Part shown: positions 17,167 to 26,299 of the stretch, piece by piece
How positions within the stretch are numbered: the first letter of the stretch is position 1
Layout: each line of letters begins with the position of its first letter
Source: Chitinophaga alhagiae
Lineage (GTDB): Bacteria > Bacteroidota > Bacteroidia > Chitinophagales > Chitinophagaceae
DNA length: 64,000 bases
NCBI RefSeq assembly: GCF_003568665.1
Contig: NZ_QXMH01000001.1
Coordinates: forward strand, 682,001 to 746,000
Reading direction: 5' to 3'
Notes under the pieces: generated by a model
Seen by the model: only the letters and a program-made list of their open reading frames with translations
Told to the model about the DNA's origin: nothing
The model's database searches: none
Program-made: the position numbers and the translations under genes

Positions 17167-19450
17167 TTTTCTGGCCATTTTCCTGACAAGGGCCGTATAC
17201 GTGCTCTCCTGCGGCCCGGAACCCGATCCGTATGATTATTACATCGGCTTTTACAATCCTTCCCTGCCCGCCCGGGACGGTTTTGAACCTTTTTACTACA
17301 CCGGGCTGGCGGAATATTACGGCAGTGAGGTAGCGGAAGAAGACATTAACCTGCGCGACTGGCATGCATTTTTTTCCGGCAGGGCCACCGCAAAGGACAT
17401 ACGGGAGTTCGTCTATACCTATGCCCACCCCCAAATGACAGCCCTGTACAACCATATTGAAAAGGGCAGCCCGCTGGAAGCGCCTGACAGTGTCAGGAAA
17501 AACACCCTTACCCAATATTTTATCAGCAGCAAAGACCGTGAAACGCTGGGTTACCTGATGTACGCCAAACAATGTGAGGCCCATACCGGCGGAAAAGACA
17601 GCTGGGAAGCGCCCGTGCGAGATTCCGCCACCATGCTCAGGCTCTCCCGCAACGGTATGCAGTTGTACAAAGCCTGTAAAGATGAGCGCATCCGCGAACG
17701 GTATGCCTTCCAGGCCACCCGTTTGGCCCATTACGGGCGCAACTACGCCCAGGCCCTTCAGTATTACGATTCCCTGGCCGCTCCCATCCGTTCCACTTCC
17801 CTCATGCACTACAAAACGCTGGCCCTGAAAGCCGGCGCCTTGATGCGCACCGGGGCGCGGGCACAGAGCGCCTATATTTTTTCCCGGGTGTTTGAGCTAG
17901 CCCCCTCCCAACGCCAGATGGCTTTCCTGAATGTGAGATGGGCCGGCGCCACGGAACAGCAGGTGTTGGACCTTTGCAAAAACAATGAAGAAAAGGCCAC
18001 GGTGGCGGCCATGTTCGCTTTCCGCTACTACGAACCCTACCCGGAGGGCATCCGGAAAATATATGGGCTGCATCCGCAATCGCCAATGCTGAACGTACTG
18101 CTGGAGCGGGAGATCACCAAACTGGAAGACGGCTATCTCCATAACCGGCTGACCCTGGAACGTTATGGCAGCGCGGGTTACCACTACGCGGATGTTCCCG
18201 GTAGCGAAGTACTGGAGCTGCAGCGCCTGGCAGACAGCCTGGTGGCTGGCGGCAGGGTGAAAGAGCCTGCCCTCTGGCAGGTTTCATCTGCCTATCTCTC
18301 GTACATGCTGAAAGACTACGCCGCCGCCCGGCAAAAGCTGATGGCTGCCAAAGCGGGCGCCGGGCGCCCCGCCCTGCAAGACCAATGGGAAATTGTACGC
18401 CTGCTGGTAACCGTCAGCGAGCAGCCCCGGATAGGCAGGGATTTTGAAGCGGAACTGCTCGAATCTTTCAAATGGCTGGACAGCCGGCTGGATACCGCCA
18501 CCCGGAAAGACTATTATTTAAGTCCTGATAACCAGTCCATTAACCGTAATTTCTACACGGTCATGTACCGCAACCTGCTGGATTATGTGGTAGCCACCCG
18601 CTACCAGCAACAGGGAGACATTAACCGCATGGCACTGGTGCTCTCCAAACGAGACAAGGTGCTGCCTTACAGTTTCAATTTTAATTATGTGTCTGCCACG
18701 GACTTTGTAAAAGACAGCATGCAGGCAGGCCAGCTTGAAAATCTCTACAGCCTGCTGCAACAAAAAAAGAAAACACCTTTTGAACAATACCTCTGCCGGG
18801 AGTTCGGTATGACGGAAAACCAGGTGGGCGAAGCCATTGCCATCAACTACGTGCGCCAGCACGATTTTGCCAATGCCGTTAACTGGTTCAAAAAATCCGG
18901 CAGCAGCCTTTCCGCGGGTATGGCCTTCACGGAGCAGTTGGAAGACTTTGGCCTGGACACCACCGAGGCCGGCATTTCCCAGTTGGAGTATGCCGCTACC
19001 ATGCTGGACCTGGAAAAAAAGATGAAAAAAGGCAAGGCTGCCGCAGAAGACTATTATAAATATGCCACCGGTCTCTTCAGTATTTCCTATTATGGGCATT
19101 CTTACCACTTTTCAGCCACCTACCGGCCCAGTACCCGCTGGTACCAGCCCGGGTACGACGGGCATCCCGGCCTGAAACAATATTTTGGCTGCTACCGGGC
19201 GGAAGAATATTATAAAAAAGCCGCAGACGTTGCGCAAAACCCTGAGTTTAAGGCCCGTAGCCTGTATATGGCCGCCCGTTGCGCACAGAAGCACCTATAT
19301 GATCCCAACCGGGACTGGTATGACCTGGCCTCGGAGAAAAACCCGCATTTCCGGCAATTGATCAACGACTGCGGCCATACGGCTTTTTACAAGGAAACAT
19401 TTGACCGCTGCAGCTACTTGAGAGATTTTTATTATATGGGAAAGCGATAA
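17132..19450 (+). CDS. Large hypothetical envelope protein with helical-repeat character
   Basis: This 772-aa protein has an N-terminal hydrophobic signal ending in VLSCG (possible lipobox), followed by a mostly helical sequence rich in Ala, Leu and Tyr. Segments such as 'YAQALQYYDSLAAP' and 'FANAVNWFKKSG' look like TPR/Sel1-type helical pairs. The C-terminus has conserved-looking Tyr/Cys positions ('AEEYYKKAADVAQNPEFKAR'). I do not recognise the family. It overlaps the preceding gene and ends 85 bp before the PepSY gene, so it belongs to the envelope operon from 15571. A scaffold or periplasmic role is a guess. Confidence 0.75.
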   Translation: MNWKRFTIFCVSFLAIFLTRAVYVLSCGPEPDPYDYYIGFYNPSLPARDGFEPFYYTGLAEYYGSEVAEEDINLRDWHAFFSGRATAKDIREFVYTYAHPQMTALYNHIEKGSPLEAPDSVRKNTLTQYFISSKDRETLGYLMYAKQCEAHTGGKDSWEAPVRDSATMLRLSRNGMQLYKACKDERIRERYAFQATRLAHYGRNYAQALQYYDSLAAPIRSTSLMHYKTLALKAGALMRTGARAQSAYIFSRVFELAPSQRQMAFLNVRWAGATEQQVLDLCKNNEEKATVAAMFAFRYYEPYPEGIRKIYGLHPQSPMLNVLLEREITKLEDGYLHNRLTLERYGSAGYHYADVPGSEVLELQRLADSLVAGGRVKEPALWQVSSAYLSYMLKDYAAARQKLMAAKAGAGRPALQDQWEIVRLLVTVSEQPRIGRDFEAELLESFKWLDSRLDTATRKDYYLSPDNQSINRNFYTVMYRNLLDYVVATRYQQQGDINRMALVLSKRDKVLPYSFNFNYVSATDFVKDSMQAGQLENLYSLLQQKKKTPFEQYLCREFGMTENQVGEAIAINYVRQHDFANAVNWFKKSGSSLSAGMAFTEQLEDFGLDTTEAGISQLEYAATMLDLEKKMKKGKAAAEDYYKYATGLFSISYYGHSYHFSATYRPSTRWYQPGYDGHPGLKQYFGCYRAEEYYKKAADVAQNPEFKARSLYMAARCAQKHLYDPNRDWYDLASEKNPHFRQLINDCGHTAFYKETFDRCSYLRDFYYMGKR

Positions 19451-19535
19451 GTTTCCTTTTTGCGTAAATCTTTTTCCCGATTGCGAAGGTGATTGTAAGC
19501 GCCGTGCCCGATTTTTGCGCAAAGCTTTTATCCGG

Positions 19536-20720
19536 ATGGCCAAACGCAAATCTCTTTTTCGCCGTGTGAACGACTGGCTACACCTGTGGCTGGGCCTTAT
19601 ATCGGGCATTATCATTGTGATTGTCAGCATTACAGGCTGTATTTATGCCTTCCAGGAAGAGATTTCCGACCTGACCCAGCCCTACCGCTTTGTAGCGGAA
19701 GAGAACCGGCCTTTCCTCCCCCCCTCCGTATTGCAAAAAGCCGCCGCGGCCCGGGCGGGCGAAAACCCCGTGCTGGGGGTCAACTACGGCCACACCGGCA
19801 AAGCTGCCATTGCCGCATATATGGACAAGGAGAACGGGTATACCATGATTTACATGAACCCCTACACCGGCGCCATCCTCAAAGAAAAAATACTGAAGAA
19901 CGACTTTTTCAGGATCATCCTGGAAGGGCACTTTAACCTCTGGCTCCCCCGCCCCATCGGGCAGCCTATAGTGGCCGTTGCTACCCTCATTTTTATTGTG
20001 CTGCTGATCAGCGGCCTTATTATGTGGTGGCCTAAAAAATGGAACAGGGCCAACCGTAACAAGAGTTTCAAGATCAAAACAGACGCCGGCGCCAAACGGG
20101 TGAACTATGACCTCCACAATGTACTGGGCTTTTACGCCCTCACCATTGCGCTGGTATTGGGCATCACCGGGCTGGTATGGGGTTTTCAGTGGTTTTCCAA
20201 GTCTTATTACTGGACGCTGACCGGCGGCAAGTCTTTTGTAGCCTGGGAAAGAGGAACATCAGACACCACCGCCATGGCTGACATGCAATACCCGGAAGAC
20301 AAGATATGGGCTACAGTGAACCACCTGAAAGGCAACATCCAGATACAATTTGCCCAAAAACCGGCAGACCCCATCAGCGTAACCTATAACCCTGAAGAGG
20401 GTACCTACTATAAGCGGGAGTTCTGGTTTTATGACCGGTACACCCTGCAGCGGGTACCCGGCGGCGGTTCTTACGCCACGCCTTATGAGGCCACCTCCCG
20501 CGGTGAAAAGCTGTTCAGGATGAACTATGATATTCACGTGGGCGCCATTGCAGGGCTGCCAGGCAAAATACTGATGTTCTTTGTGAGCCTGATCTGCGCC
20601 AGCCTCCCCATTACCGGCTTCTACATCTGGTGGGGCAAGAAAAAGAAACAGAAAAAGAAGAAAACGCCGGCATTCAGGCGGTTGCAGCCGCAACAGCAAG
20701 CCGCCGCGGCTACCTTATAA
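19536..20720 (+). CDS. PepSY-domain inner-membrane protein (PepSY-associated TM family)
   Basis: The ATG at 19536 (394 aa) is preferred over the in-frame TTG at 19515. Four membrane segments are visible: near residues 15-40 ('LWLGLISGIIIVIVSITGCIYAF'), 145-165, 200-220 ('HNVLGFYALTIALVLGITG') and 345-370. Two PepSY-like periplasmic portions lie between them. Members of this family often accompany TonB-dependent siderophore uptake and some act as ferric-siderophore reductases. No receptor is adjacent here, so the substrate is unknown. The Lys-rich C-terminal tail is cytoplasmic. Confidence 0.85.
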   Translation: MAKRKSLFRRVNDWLHLWLGLISGIIIVIVSITGCIYAFQEEISDLTQPYRFVAEENRPFLPPSVLQKAAAARAGENPVLGVNYGHTGKAAIAAYMDKENGYTMIYMNPYTGAILKEKILKNDFFRIILEGHFNLWLPRPIGQPIVAVATLIFIVLLISGLIMWWPKKWNRANRNKSFKIKTDAGAKRVNYDLHNVLGFYALTIALVLGITGLVWGFQWFSKSYYWTLTGGKSFVAWERGTSDTTAMADMQYPEDKIWATVNHLKGNIQIQFAQKPADPISVTYNPEEGTYYKREFWFYDRYTLQRVPGGGSYATPYEATSRGEKLFRMNYDIHVGAIAGLPGKILMFFVSLICASLPITGFYIWWGKKKKQKKKKTPAFRRLQPQQQAAAATL

Positions 20721-20724
20721 AAAG

Positions 20725-20749
20725 AAGGGGAAACAGATCGTTTCCCCTT
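20725..20749. terminator. Hairpin terminator between PepSY and GH88
   Basis: A 10-bp stem AAGGGGAAAC / GTTTCCCCTT lies between two convergent genes, with A/T-rich flanks on both sides. It probably serves both. Confidence 0.65.
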
Positions 20750-20767
20750 TCTTATCTATCATCAAAA

Positions 20768-21964
20768 CTACAGGTACCATTTTTTATACCGCAGCAGTCC
20801 TTCCAGGAAGTAATAGTCCGCATAAGTAAGCGGCACGTCTACCTCGCTGTTGGCCCTGAAGTGGCCCACGTTATGTTCCAGCAGAAAACCGCCGTTGCTG
20901 CCCAGTTTGGCGCGGTAGGCGTCTGAAGAGAGAGCCTGCAGCATTACGGTGGCGGCATCTACATACCGGGCGCGGTCTGCTTTGGCTGTGTACTGGCCCA
21001 GCTCCAGCAATGCGGAGGCAATAATGGCGCCGGCAGAAGCATCACGTTTGGTGGGCATTTCCGGTGCATTAAAGTCCCAATACGGTATTTTGTCTTCCGG
21101 CAGGTTAGGATGGCTGAGCACAAAGTCTGCTATTTTCTGCGCATGCTGCAAGTAGGCCTTGTTTTTAGTGAAGCGGTACATCATGGTAAACCCATACAGC
21201 CCCCAGGCCTGGCCCCTGCTCCAGGCAGAGGTGTCATGCGCGCCCTGGTGCGTTCTTCTGCCCAGCACCTGGCCGTTGCCGAGGTCGTAATCCACTACAT
21301 GGTAAGAGCTGAAGTCAGGCCTGTAATGGTTCTTCATGGTGGTATTGGCATGTGTTTCCGCTATTTCACGAAAACGGCTGCTCCCGCCTTGCTGGCTGGC
21401 CCAGAGCAACTGCTCCAGGTTCATCATATTGTCTATGATCACGGGGCAGTTGAATTTATCGCTCTTGTTCCAGCTTTGGATGGAGTGGATAGTAGGCCGG
21501 TACCGGGTGATCTGGTACACCGCCGCCGTGTCTATTACATCTTTATATTGTTTATTGCCGGTGATGCGGTAAGCGTTGCCAAAGGAGCAGAAGATCATGA
21601 AACCAATATCATGGTTGCCGGTATAGCGTTTCTCCTTTTCCAGGATAGCCAGTCGCTTTTCCGCTTCCGTTTTGATACCGGCGTCTTTCGTATACTCGTA
21701 GATATACCAGAGCGTGCCGGGATAAAAACCGCTGCACCACCAGTCGGTTTTGGCATCAACAGAGCGGCCGTTCTGGAAGGTACGGGGCATTCTGCCCGCG
21801 GGCGTGCTGTCTTTCAGCACCGCGTACTGCTTTACGGCAAATTTCATGTTTTCATCAATGAGCTGCCGCATGTGCGCTTTGGAGGCTTTCTGCGCCTGCG
21901 AGACCAGGGGCAGTAACATGGCCAGTGCGGCCGCTTTCGTCAGTTTCCCTAAAGTGGATGTCAT
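20768..21964 (-). CDS. GH88-type unsaturated glucuronyl/galacturonyl hydrolase
   Basis: This 398-aa protein has a signal peptide (cleavage near SQAQ) and an (alpha/alpha)6 barrel. Motifs are 'WWCSGFYPGTLWYIYEYT', 'NHDIGFMIFCSFGNAY', 'VIIDNMMNLEQLLWAS' and 'DTSAWSRGQAWGLYGF'. The Asp residues in the HDIG and IIDN motifs fit the family catalytic positions. GH88 enzymes hydrolyse unsaturated uronic acids from lyase products. It is a paralogue of the gene at 50111. It stands alone, but a perfect TGCAAACGTTTGCA palindrome lies 43 bp upstream of its start, tying it to the uronate regulon at 50-63 kb. Confidence 0.92.
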   Translation of the reverse strand: MTSTLGKLTKAAALAMLLPLVSQAQKASKAHMRQLIDENMKFAVKQYAVLKDSTPAGRMPRTFQNGRSVDAKTDWWCSGFYPGTLWYIYEYTKDAGIKTEAEKRLAILEKEKRYTGNHDIGFMIFCSFGNAYRITGNKQYKDVIDTAAVYQITRYRPTIHSIQSWNKSDKFNCPVIIDNMMNLEQLLWASQQGGSSRFREIAETHANTTMKNHYRPDFSSYHVVDYDLGNGQVLGRRTHQGAHDTSAWSRGQAWGLYGFTMMYRFTKNKAYLQHAQKIADFVLSHPNLPEDKIPYWDFNAPEMPTKRDASAGAIIASALLELGQYTAKADRARYVDAATVMLQALSSDAYRAKLGSNGGFLLEHNVGHFRANSEVDVPLTYADYYFLEGLLRYKKWYL

Positions 21965-22006
21965 AGTGTGGAATAATTTTAATATCCGTAAACGTGATTA
22001 AATCTG

Positions 22007-22020
22007 TGCAAACGTTTGCA
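22007..22020. promoter_or_regulatory. LacI-type operator, perfect palindrome (before GH88)
   Basis: TGCAAACGTTTGCA lies between divergent GH88 (start 21964) and the nuclease gene (start 22072). The same palindrome occurs at 55355-55368 and a one-mismatch copy at 58657-58670. It is probably the site of the LacI regulator encoded at 51351-52466. Confidence 0.75.
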
Positions 22021-22071
22021 TAAAAATAACAAATGCATCGAATTTCACAAGTATTATTTTTATACTTGTGC

Positions 22072-22557
22072 ATGCGATATATACTCCCGGTACTACTTTT
22101 TTTGCTTTCCTCCTGCCTGCACGCCCAAACCTATACCGGCAAAGTGACTGCCGTAAAAGACGGCGATACCATAGAAATGCTGGTGGCCGGTAAAACCATC
22201 CGTGTACGGCTTTTTGGGGTAGATTGTCCGGAAAAGGGGCAGCCCTTTGGTGAAAAAGCCCGCCAGTATACGGCCGGCCTCTGTTTCGGCAAGCAGGTAA
22301 AGGCGGTGCAGCAAAGCAAAGACCCCTATGGCCGGGTGGTGGCGGAAGTATACCTTCCAGGCAATAGCTCATTGAACGCCGCGCTGGTAAAGGCAGGCTA
22401 CGCCTGGCACTATAAAAAGTTCAGCAAAAACGAAGCACTGGCGCTGGCGGAGAAAAAGGCAAGGCAGGAAAAACTGGGCCTGTGGGCCGATGCACGGCCG
22501 GTAGCGCCCTGGAACTGGCGCAAGAAAAAAGGCACCCAGTATGCTCCTGCCCGTTAA
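22072..22557 (+). CDS. Secreted thermonuclease-family (SNase-like) nuclease
   Basis: The ATG at 22072 is chosen because it opens directly with a signal peptide ending near LHAQ (161 aa); an in-frame ATG at 22033 would add 13 residues. The OB-fold SNase domain shows 'VKDGDTIEM', 'IRVRLFGVDCPE', 'DPYGRVVAEV' and 'LNAALVKAGYAWHY', including the Arg, Asp and Glu positions typical of the active site. It probably degrades extracellular or periplasmic nucleic acid. The gene diverges from GH88 and shares the operator region with it, though a functional link is not evident. Confidence 0.87.
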   Translation: MRYILPVLLFLLSSCLHAQTYTGKVTAVKDGDTIEMLVAGKTIRVRLFGVDCPEKGQPFGEKARQYTAGLCFGKQVKAVQQSKDPYGRVVAEVYLPGNSSLNAALVKAGYAWHYKKFSKNEALALAEKKARQEKLGLWADARPVAPWNWRKKKGTQYAPAR

Positions 22558-22581
22558 CATCATTCTTTCAATCATTACTGT

Positions 22582-23055
22582 ATGAGCAGACCGCAACACA
22601 CCGTTACGCTACGTTTTCTGGCAGAACCGTCAGATGTTAATTTCGGAGGAAAGGTACACGGAGGCTCCGTGATGAAATGGATTGACCAGGCCGGTTTTAC
22701 CTGCGCCGCCAACTGGAGCGGCCAATATTGTGTAACAGTATATGTAGGAGGTATCCGCTTCTACAAGCCTATTGCTATTGGGGACCTGGTGGAGATCTCG
22801 GCATCTATCATTTACACCGGCAGTTCCAGCATGCACATTTCCATACATGTATATGCCGGCAACCCGCGGCAGCAGGAGAAAATCAAAACCACGCATTGCA
22901 TTATGGTATTTGCCGCTATTGACGAAAAGGGGCAAACGGTGTCTGTTCCCAAATGGGTGCCGGAAACGGAAGATGAGACCAACATGGAGCAGTACGCCCA
23001 CCGGCTGATGGACCTCCGCAAAAATATTGAAGACGAAATGAAACAATACCTCTAG
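22582..23055 (+). CDS. Acyl-CoA thioesterase, hotdog fold
   Basis: This 157-aa single hotdog domain carries the YciA/BFIT-type signature 'DVNFGGKVHGGSVMKWIDQAG', with later 'IRFYKPIAIGDLVEISASI'. The residues after 'GG.VHGG' form the acyl-CoA hydrolase helix with the catalytic-type Asp. The enzyme hydrolyses acyl-CoA to free acid and CoA in the cytoplasm. It follows the nuclease by 24 bp and may be co-transcribed. The acyl-chain specificity cannot be read. Confidence 0.87.
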   Translation: MSRPQHTVTLRFLAEPSDVNFGGKVHGGSVMKWIDQAGFTCAANWSGQYCVTVYVGGIRFYKPIAIGDLVEISASIIYTGSSSMHISIHVYAGNPRQQEKIKTTHCIMVFAAIDEKGQTVSVPKWVPETEDETNMEQYAHRLMDLRKNIEDEMKQYL

Positions 23056-23062
23056 CTACCAG

Positions 23063-23701
23063 CTAGGCAATGGCGCGGCTGAGGGCCTGCGCCTGCCCGG
23101 TGCTGTATACCTGGCTGAGCAGGTCTCGTGTATTGATAGAAAGCTGCAGGTAATGGTCAAGGAAGTGATAGCTGATACGCTGCGACTGCCCGATAACGTA
23201 TACCGCCGGCAGCGGGGCGTTCTCCTCAATACCGCTCACCCGGTCCCACAATGGGTCAGATTCCCGGTATAGGCCCGCCCCTCTTGCTATCTGGTGGTCA
23301 CTGTCAATGGCCAGCGGAAAAGTAAGCTGATGCTGTTTTACCAGGTATTCCAGCTCACTGCGGCTATCCGCGGATACTACCAGCAACTGGCCGCCCATCA
23401 CCTGGATATCTGCATACAGGTCTTGCAACTGCCGCAGGTAACGGTCTCCGTACCCGTTCCAGTGAATAGAAAAGAAGGCCAGCACCAGCGGCTGGTTCAG
23501 CAGTTCGCTGCCCACCATGTAGTTACTTTCACGGCTCAGGAAAGGAAAGGGCGTAACGAAATCATCTTTATGCAAATGGAACAACGGCAGGGTGCTGCCT
23601 GCTACAACAGGCTTGATGCGTGTTCTGTCATTCAGGGGTTTGGTGCTCCTGATCTCGGGGTACAGCGGCGGAAAATCCGCATAACGGTTGGTGGTGCGCA
23701 T
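23063..23701 (-). CDS. Cysteine-free peroxiredoxin-like (AhpC/TSA fold) protein
   Basis: This 212-aa protein has a thioredoxin-like core: 'PLVLAFFSIHWNGYGDRYLRQLQDL', 'GGQLLVVSADSRSELEYLVKQ' and 'LTFPLAIDSDHQIARGAGLY'. The alignable AhpC/TSA-like families carry WCPYC-type cysteines where this protein has WNGYG, and no cysteine occurs anywhere in it. The fold is likely, but peroxidase chemistry is not, so a structural or sensing role is inferred. It converges on the thioesterase gene with 7 bp between the stops. No signal peptide is visible. Confidence 0.8.
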   Translation of the reverse strand: MRTTNRYADFPPLYPEIRSTKPLNDRTRIKPVVAGSTLPLFHLHKDDFVTPFPFLSRESNYMVGSELLNQPLVLAFFSIHWNGYGDRYLRQLQDLYADIQVMGGQLLVVSADSRSELEYLVKQHQLTFPLAIDSDHQIARGAGLYRESDPLWDRVSGIEENAPLPAVYVIGQSQRISYHFLDHYLQLSINTRDLLSQVYSTGQAQALSRAIA

Positions 23702-23870
23702 ACTATTCTTTTAATGATGGTTTTGATCTTTAAAACGGGTATTGCCATGTAAAGGTAAGAGGAATATTTCTATTATCCTACTAATTCTATAGACTTTATA
23801 CAAAATAAATCTATCATCGGCCATGGTGGCTGTTTACCGGAGTAACCTACAGGGTTTTTTGCACAAAAAA

Positions 23871-23894
23871 GGGCTGACCGCATTTGGCCAGCCC
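23871..23894 (-). terminator. Terminator of the YceI gene
   Basis: Imperfect stem GGGCTG(A)CC / GG(C)CAGCCC, followed on the minus strand by CTTTTTTGTGC. It lies 24 bp after the yceI-like stop. Confidence 0.65.
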
Positions 23895-23917
23895 CGGTAA
23901 GATCTTGTTGGGGAGTG

Positions 23918-24490
23918 TTATTGTTTCACAAACTCGCCATCGGCCACAATAGCCACTTCCTCGCTCAGCATGGGAGCCGGGAATTTGGCGCCAACGCTAA
24001 AGTCTGAACGTTTAATGTTTCCTGTTACGCGGAAACCTGCGGTGGGCTTTTTGCTCATCGGGTTCTCAATGGTGCCGCGGTACCAGAGATCAAGGGTTAC
24101 CGGTTTGGTTACGCCGTGAAGGGTCAGGTTGCCGGTTACCTGGTACTTGCCTTCGCTTACTTTTTTCAGGGAAGTGCTTTTGAAAGTGAGCGTAGGAATG
24201 TTGGCCACGTCAAAGAAGTCGGCGCTTCTCAGGTGGTTGTCCCGTTGTTCAATGCCGGTATTGATAGAAGTAGCCTGCGCGGTCAGCTCAAAGCTGGCAT
24301 CGCTGAAATCCGGCTTGGAAGCGGTAACGGTAGCGTCAAAATCGGTGAAGGCACCGGAGATGGTAGATACGCCCAGGTGTTGAATATCAAACTTCAACTG
24401 GGAGTGTGCTTTGTCGGATTTCCAGGAAGACTGCGCAAAGGAGCTGAGCGCTACAGCCAACAGCAATGCTAAGCAGGTGATCTTTTTCAT
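23918..24490 (-). CDS. YceI-family periplasmic protein
   Basis: This 190-aa protein has a signal peptide (SSFAQ). A YceI lipocalin-like barrel follows: 'KAHSQLKFDIQHLGVSTISGAF', 'QRDNHLRSADFFDVANIPTLTFKST', 'VTGNLTLHGVTKPVTL' and 'FKVTGNIKRSDF'-like segments. YceI proteins bind isoprenoid-type lipids in a beta-barrel and are often stress-induced. The divergent HxlR regulator 112 bp away is a common partner and probably controls it. Confidence 0.92.
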   Translation of the reverse strand: MKKITCLALLLAVALSSFAQSSWKSDKAHSQLKFDIQHLGVSTISGAFTDFDATVTASKPDFSDASFELTAQATSINTGIEQRDNHLRSADFFDVANIPTLTFKSTSLKKVSEGKYQVTGNLTLHGVTKPVTLDLWYRGTIENPMSKKPTAGFRVTGNIKRSDFSVGAKFPAPMLSEEVAIVADGEFVKQ

Positions 24491-24602
24491 AAATGTATAT
24501 TTGGTTTTTTACGGAATGCAAACTTATGTACATTTGCTAACAATTGGTTAGCAGTTACCTAAAGGTAAGCAGTTACTTTCAGGTAAGTTAAAATCCGGGA
24601 TC

Positions 24603-24977
24603 ATGGTAAAGTTACAGACAATTTCGGCAGAATGGGAAGCCTGTACCGCATTGAGTGCCGTACAAGACGCCCTTTATGTTTTAAATGGCAAGTGGAAGCT
24701 GCCTATCATTGTTGCGCTCAGCTCCGGTAACAAACGTTTTAACGAGCTGCAGAAAACCGTGAAAGGCATTGCCGCCAAAGTACTTTCGCACGAGCTGAAG
24801 GAAATGGAGCTGAACGGTTTTGTGGTACGCCATGTACACAACACTACGCCCGTTGCAGTAGAATATGAACTGACAGACTATAGCAATACCCTCGGTAACG
24901 TAGTAGACGCCCTGCGCGAATGGGGCACCATGCACCGGGAAAAGATCCGCAACCAGTTAAAAAAAGAAGCCGTATAA
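24603..24977 (+). CDS. HxlR-family transcriptional regulator
   Basis: This 124-aa winged-helix protein has the HxlR pattern: a conserved Cys near the N-terminus ('WEACTALSAVQDAL'), 'LNGKWKLPIIVALSSGNKRFNELQ' and 'KGIAAKVLSHELKEMELNGFV'. HxlR proteins sense reactive electrophiles or oxidants through that Cys. It is divergent from the YceI gene. The shared region contains AGGTAA repeats (around 24560-24585) that could be its operator. Confidence 0.9.
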   Translation: MVKLQTISAEWEACTALSAVQDALYVLNGKWKLPIIVALSSGNKRFNELQKTVKGIAAKVLSHELKEMELNGFVVRHVHNTTPVAVEYELTDYSNTLGNVVDALREWGTMHREKIRNQLKKEAV

Positions 24978-25130
24978 GGCAACTGCCTGAAAGTGAAGCA
25001 GTCGAAAACATTTTCACTGCGGTATTGTTTCAGTATGATAAATGAATGTTTCAACATTCTCCCGCCGTGTAATACGGCCATTTTTTCTGCCGACTAGCTT
25101 ATGCCATAATTTTTCATTACCTGAAAACCA

Positions 25131-26096
25131 ATGCCAAAGCACATGAAGAACACCTGGAGTATTCTGCAGGGAAAGAACTTCCAGTTTCTGCCCCTGGCGC
25201 CTGAAGCCTGTCACCCGCAACTGCTCAATGAAACCACCGCAGCCACGGCTGCTAACGAAAACGGCAGCATACTGGCCCAGCACTTCCATGATCACTATGC
25301 CCGTGCCTGGCTGTATGACATGCAGCTGCAACAGGAAAGCACCCTGCATATTACCTTGCCGCAGGCCGCTCCCATGATGATTTATGTACTACAGGGAGCA
25401 GTAACGCTGAAAACCAGGCCATTTCACACAACCCGGCTTTCCGAGAACAGCTATAGCCTTTTCTCCCTTCAGCCGGAACAGCACACGCTGGACGCAGCCG
25501 GCCATTGCCGGGTGCTCTTCCTGCAACTTACCGCTCCCCTGCGCTCACTGCTGGACGAAAGCCACATCAACATCCCGCTGCGGGCCCATCAGCCCGGCCG
25601 CATCACGGAAGAATGCCGGAAACTGTTGCGCAGCCTGCACCAGAACCGTTACTCCGGCGAGATCTGGCAGCTCAAAAGACAAGTGATCATACTGGACCTG
25701 CTCTTCAAAACGCTCGACGAAATTGGCGTCAGCTATAAAAAGACCCAGGCCTCCACCTATCACCGCGATTATGATACGCTGAAACAGGTAAAGGATTATG
25801 TGCAGCACAACATTCACAAGAAACTATCTGTACAAACGCTCGCTACCCGTTTCTCCATTGAGCCCAGCTTCCTGAGAAGAGGTTACAAAAAGGTCTTCCA
25901 CCGGCATTTGTGCGACTATATCCGCGAAGTACGCTTGTCCCGTGCGCGCAACCTGTTGCAGAATACCACGCTCAGCGTGCATGAAATAGCCTGGGAAGTA
26001 GGTTATGAGTCATCTACCAGCTTTACCCGGGTATTTACGATGCATTTCCAGCAGTCTCCAAGTGATTTCCGGAAAACCGTTGTTAAAGTAATTTGA
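25131..26096 (+). CDS. AraC-family transcriptional regulator
   Basis: This 321-aa protein has an N-terminal cupin-like ligand-binding half. Its C-terminal AraC double HTH spans about residues 215-315: 'LSVQTLATRFSIEPSFLRRGYKKVFH', then 'LSVHEIAWEVGYESSTSFTRVFTMHF'. The ATG at 25131 is used; an ATG at 25143 is equally possible. The effector and targets are not evident, and the adjacent MauE-like gene could be one target. Confidence 0.88.
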   Translation: MPKHMKNTWSILQGKNFQFLPLAPEACHPQLLNETTAATAANENGSILAQHFHDHYARAWLYDMQLQQESTLHITLPQAAPMMIYVLQGAVTLKTRPFHTTRLSENSYSLFSLQPEQHTLDAAGHCRVLFLQLTAPLRSLLDESHINIPLRAHQPGRITEECRKLLRSLHQNRYSGEIWQLKRQVIILDLLFKTLDEIGVSYKKTQASTYHRDYDTLKQVKDYVQHNIHKKLSVQTLATRFSIEPSFLRRGYKKVFHRHLCDYIREVRLSRARNLLQNTTLSVHEIAWEVGYESSTSFTRVFTMHFQQSPSDFRKTVVKVI

Positions 26097-26299
26097 TCTT
26101 TCTGATAGCTTTTTTATCAAATCGGCTAATATATTATCAAACAGACAAACGAATTTTAGAACACCTTTATTAAGATAAGCATTCGCATGCGAGGATGACA
26201 TGGGCAAGGGAAAAACCGCGTCGAAGCACATCCGGTCATCATTTCGTGGCAGTGCAGCCACAGTACCGCTCCTAGTTAATAACCATAAAAGCGCGAGCC

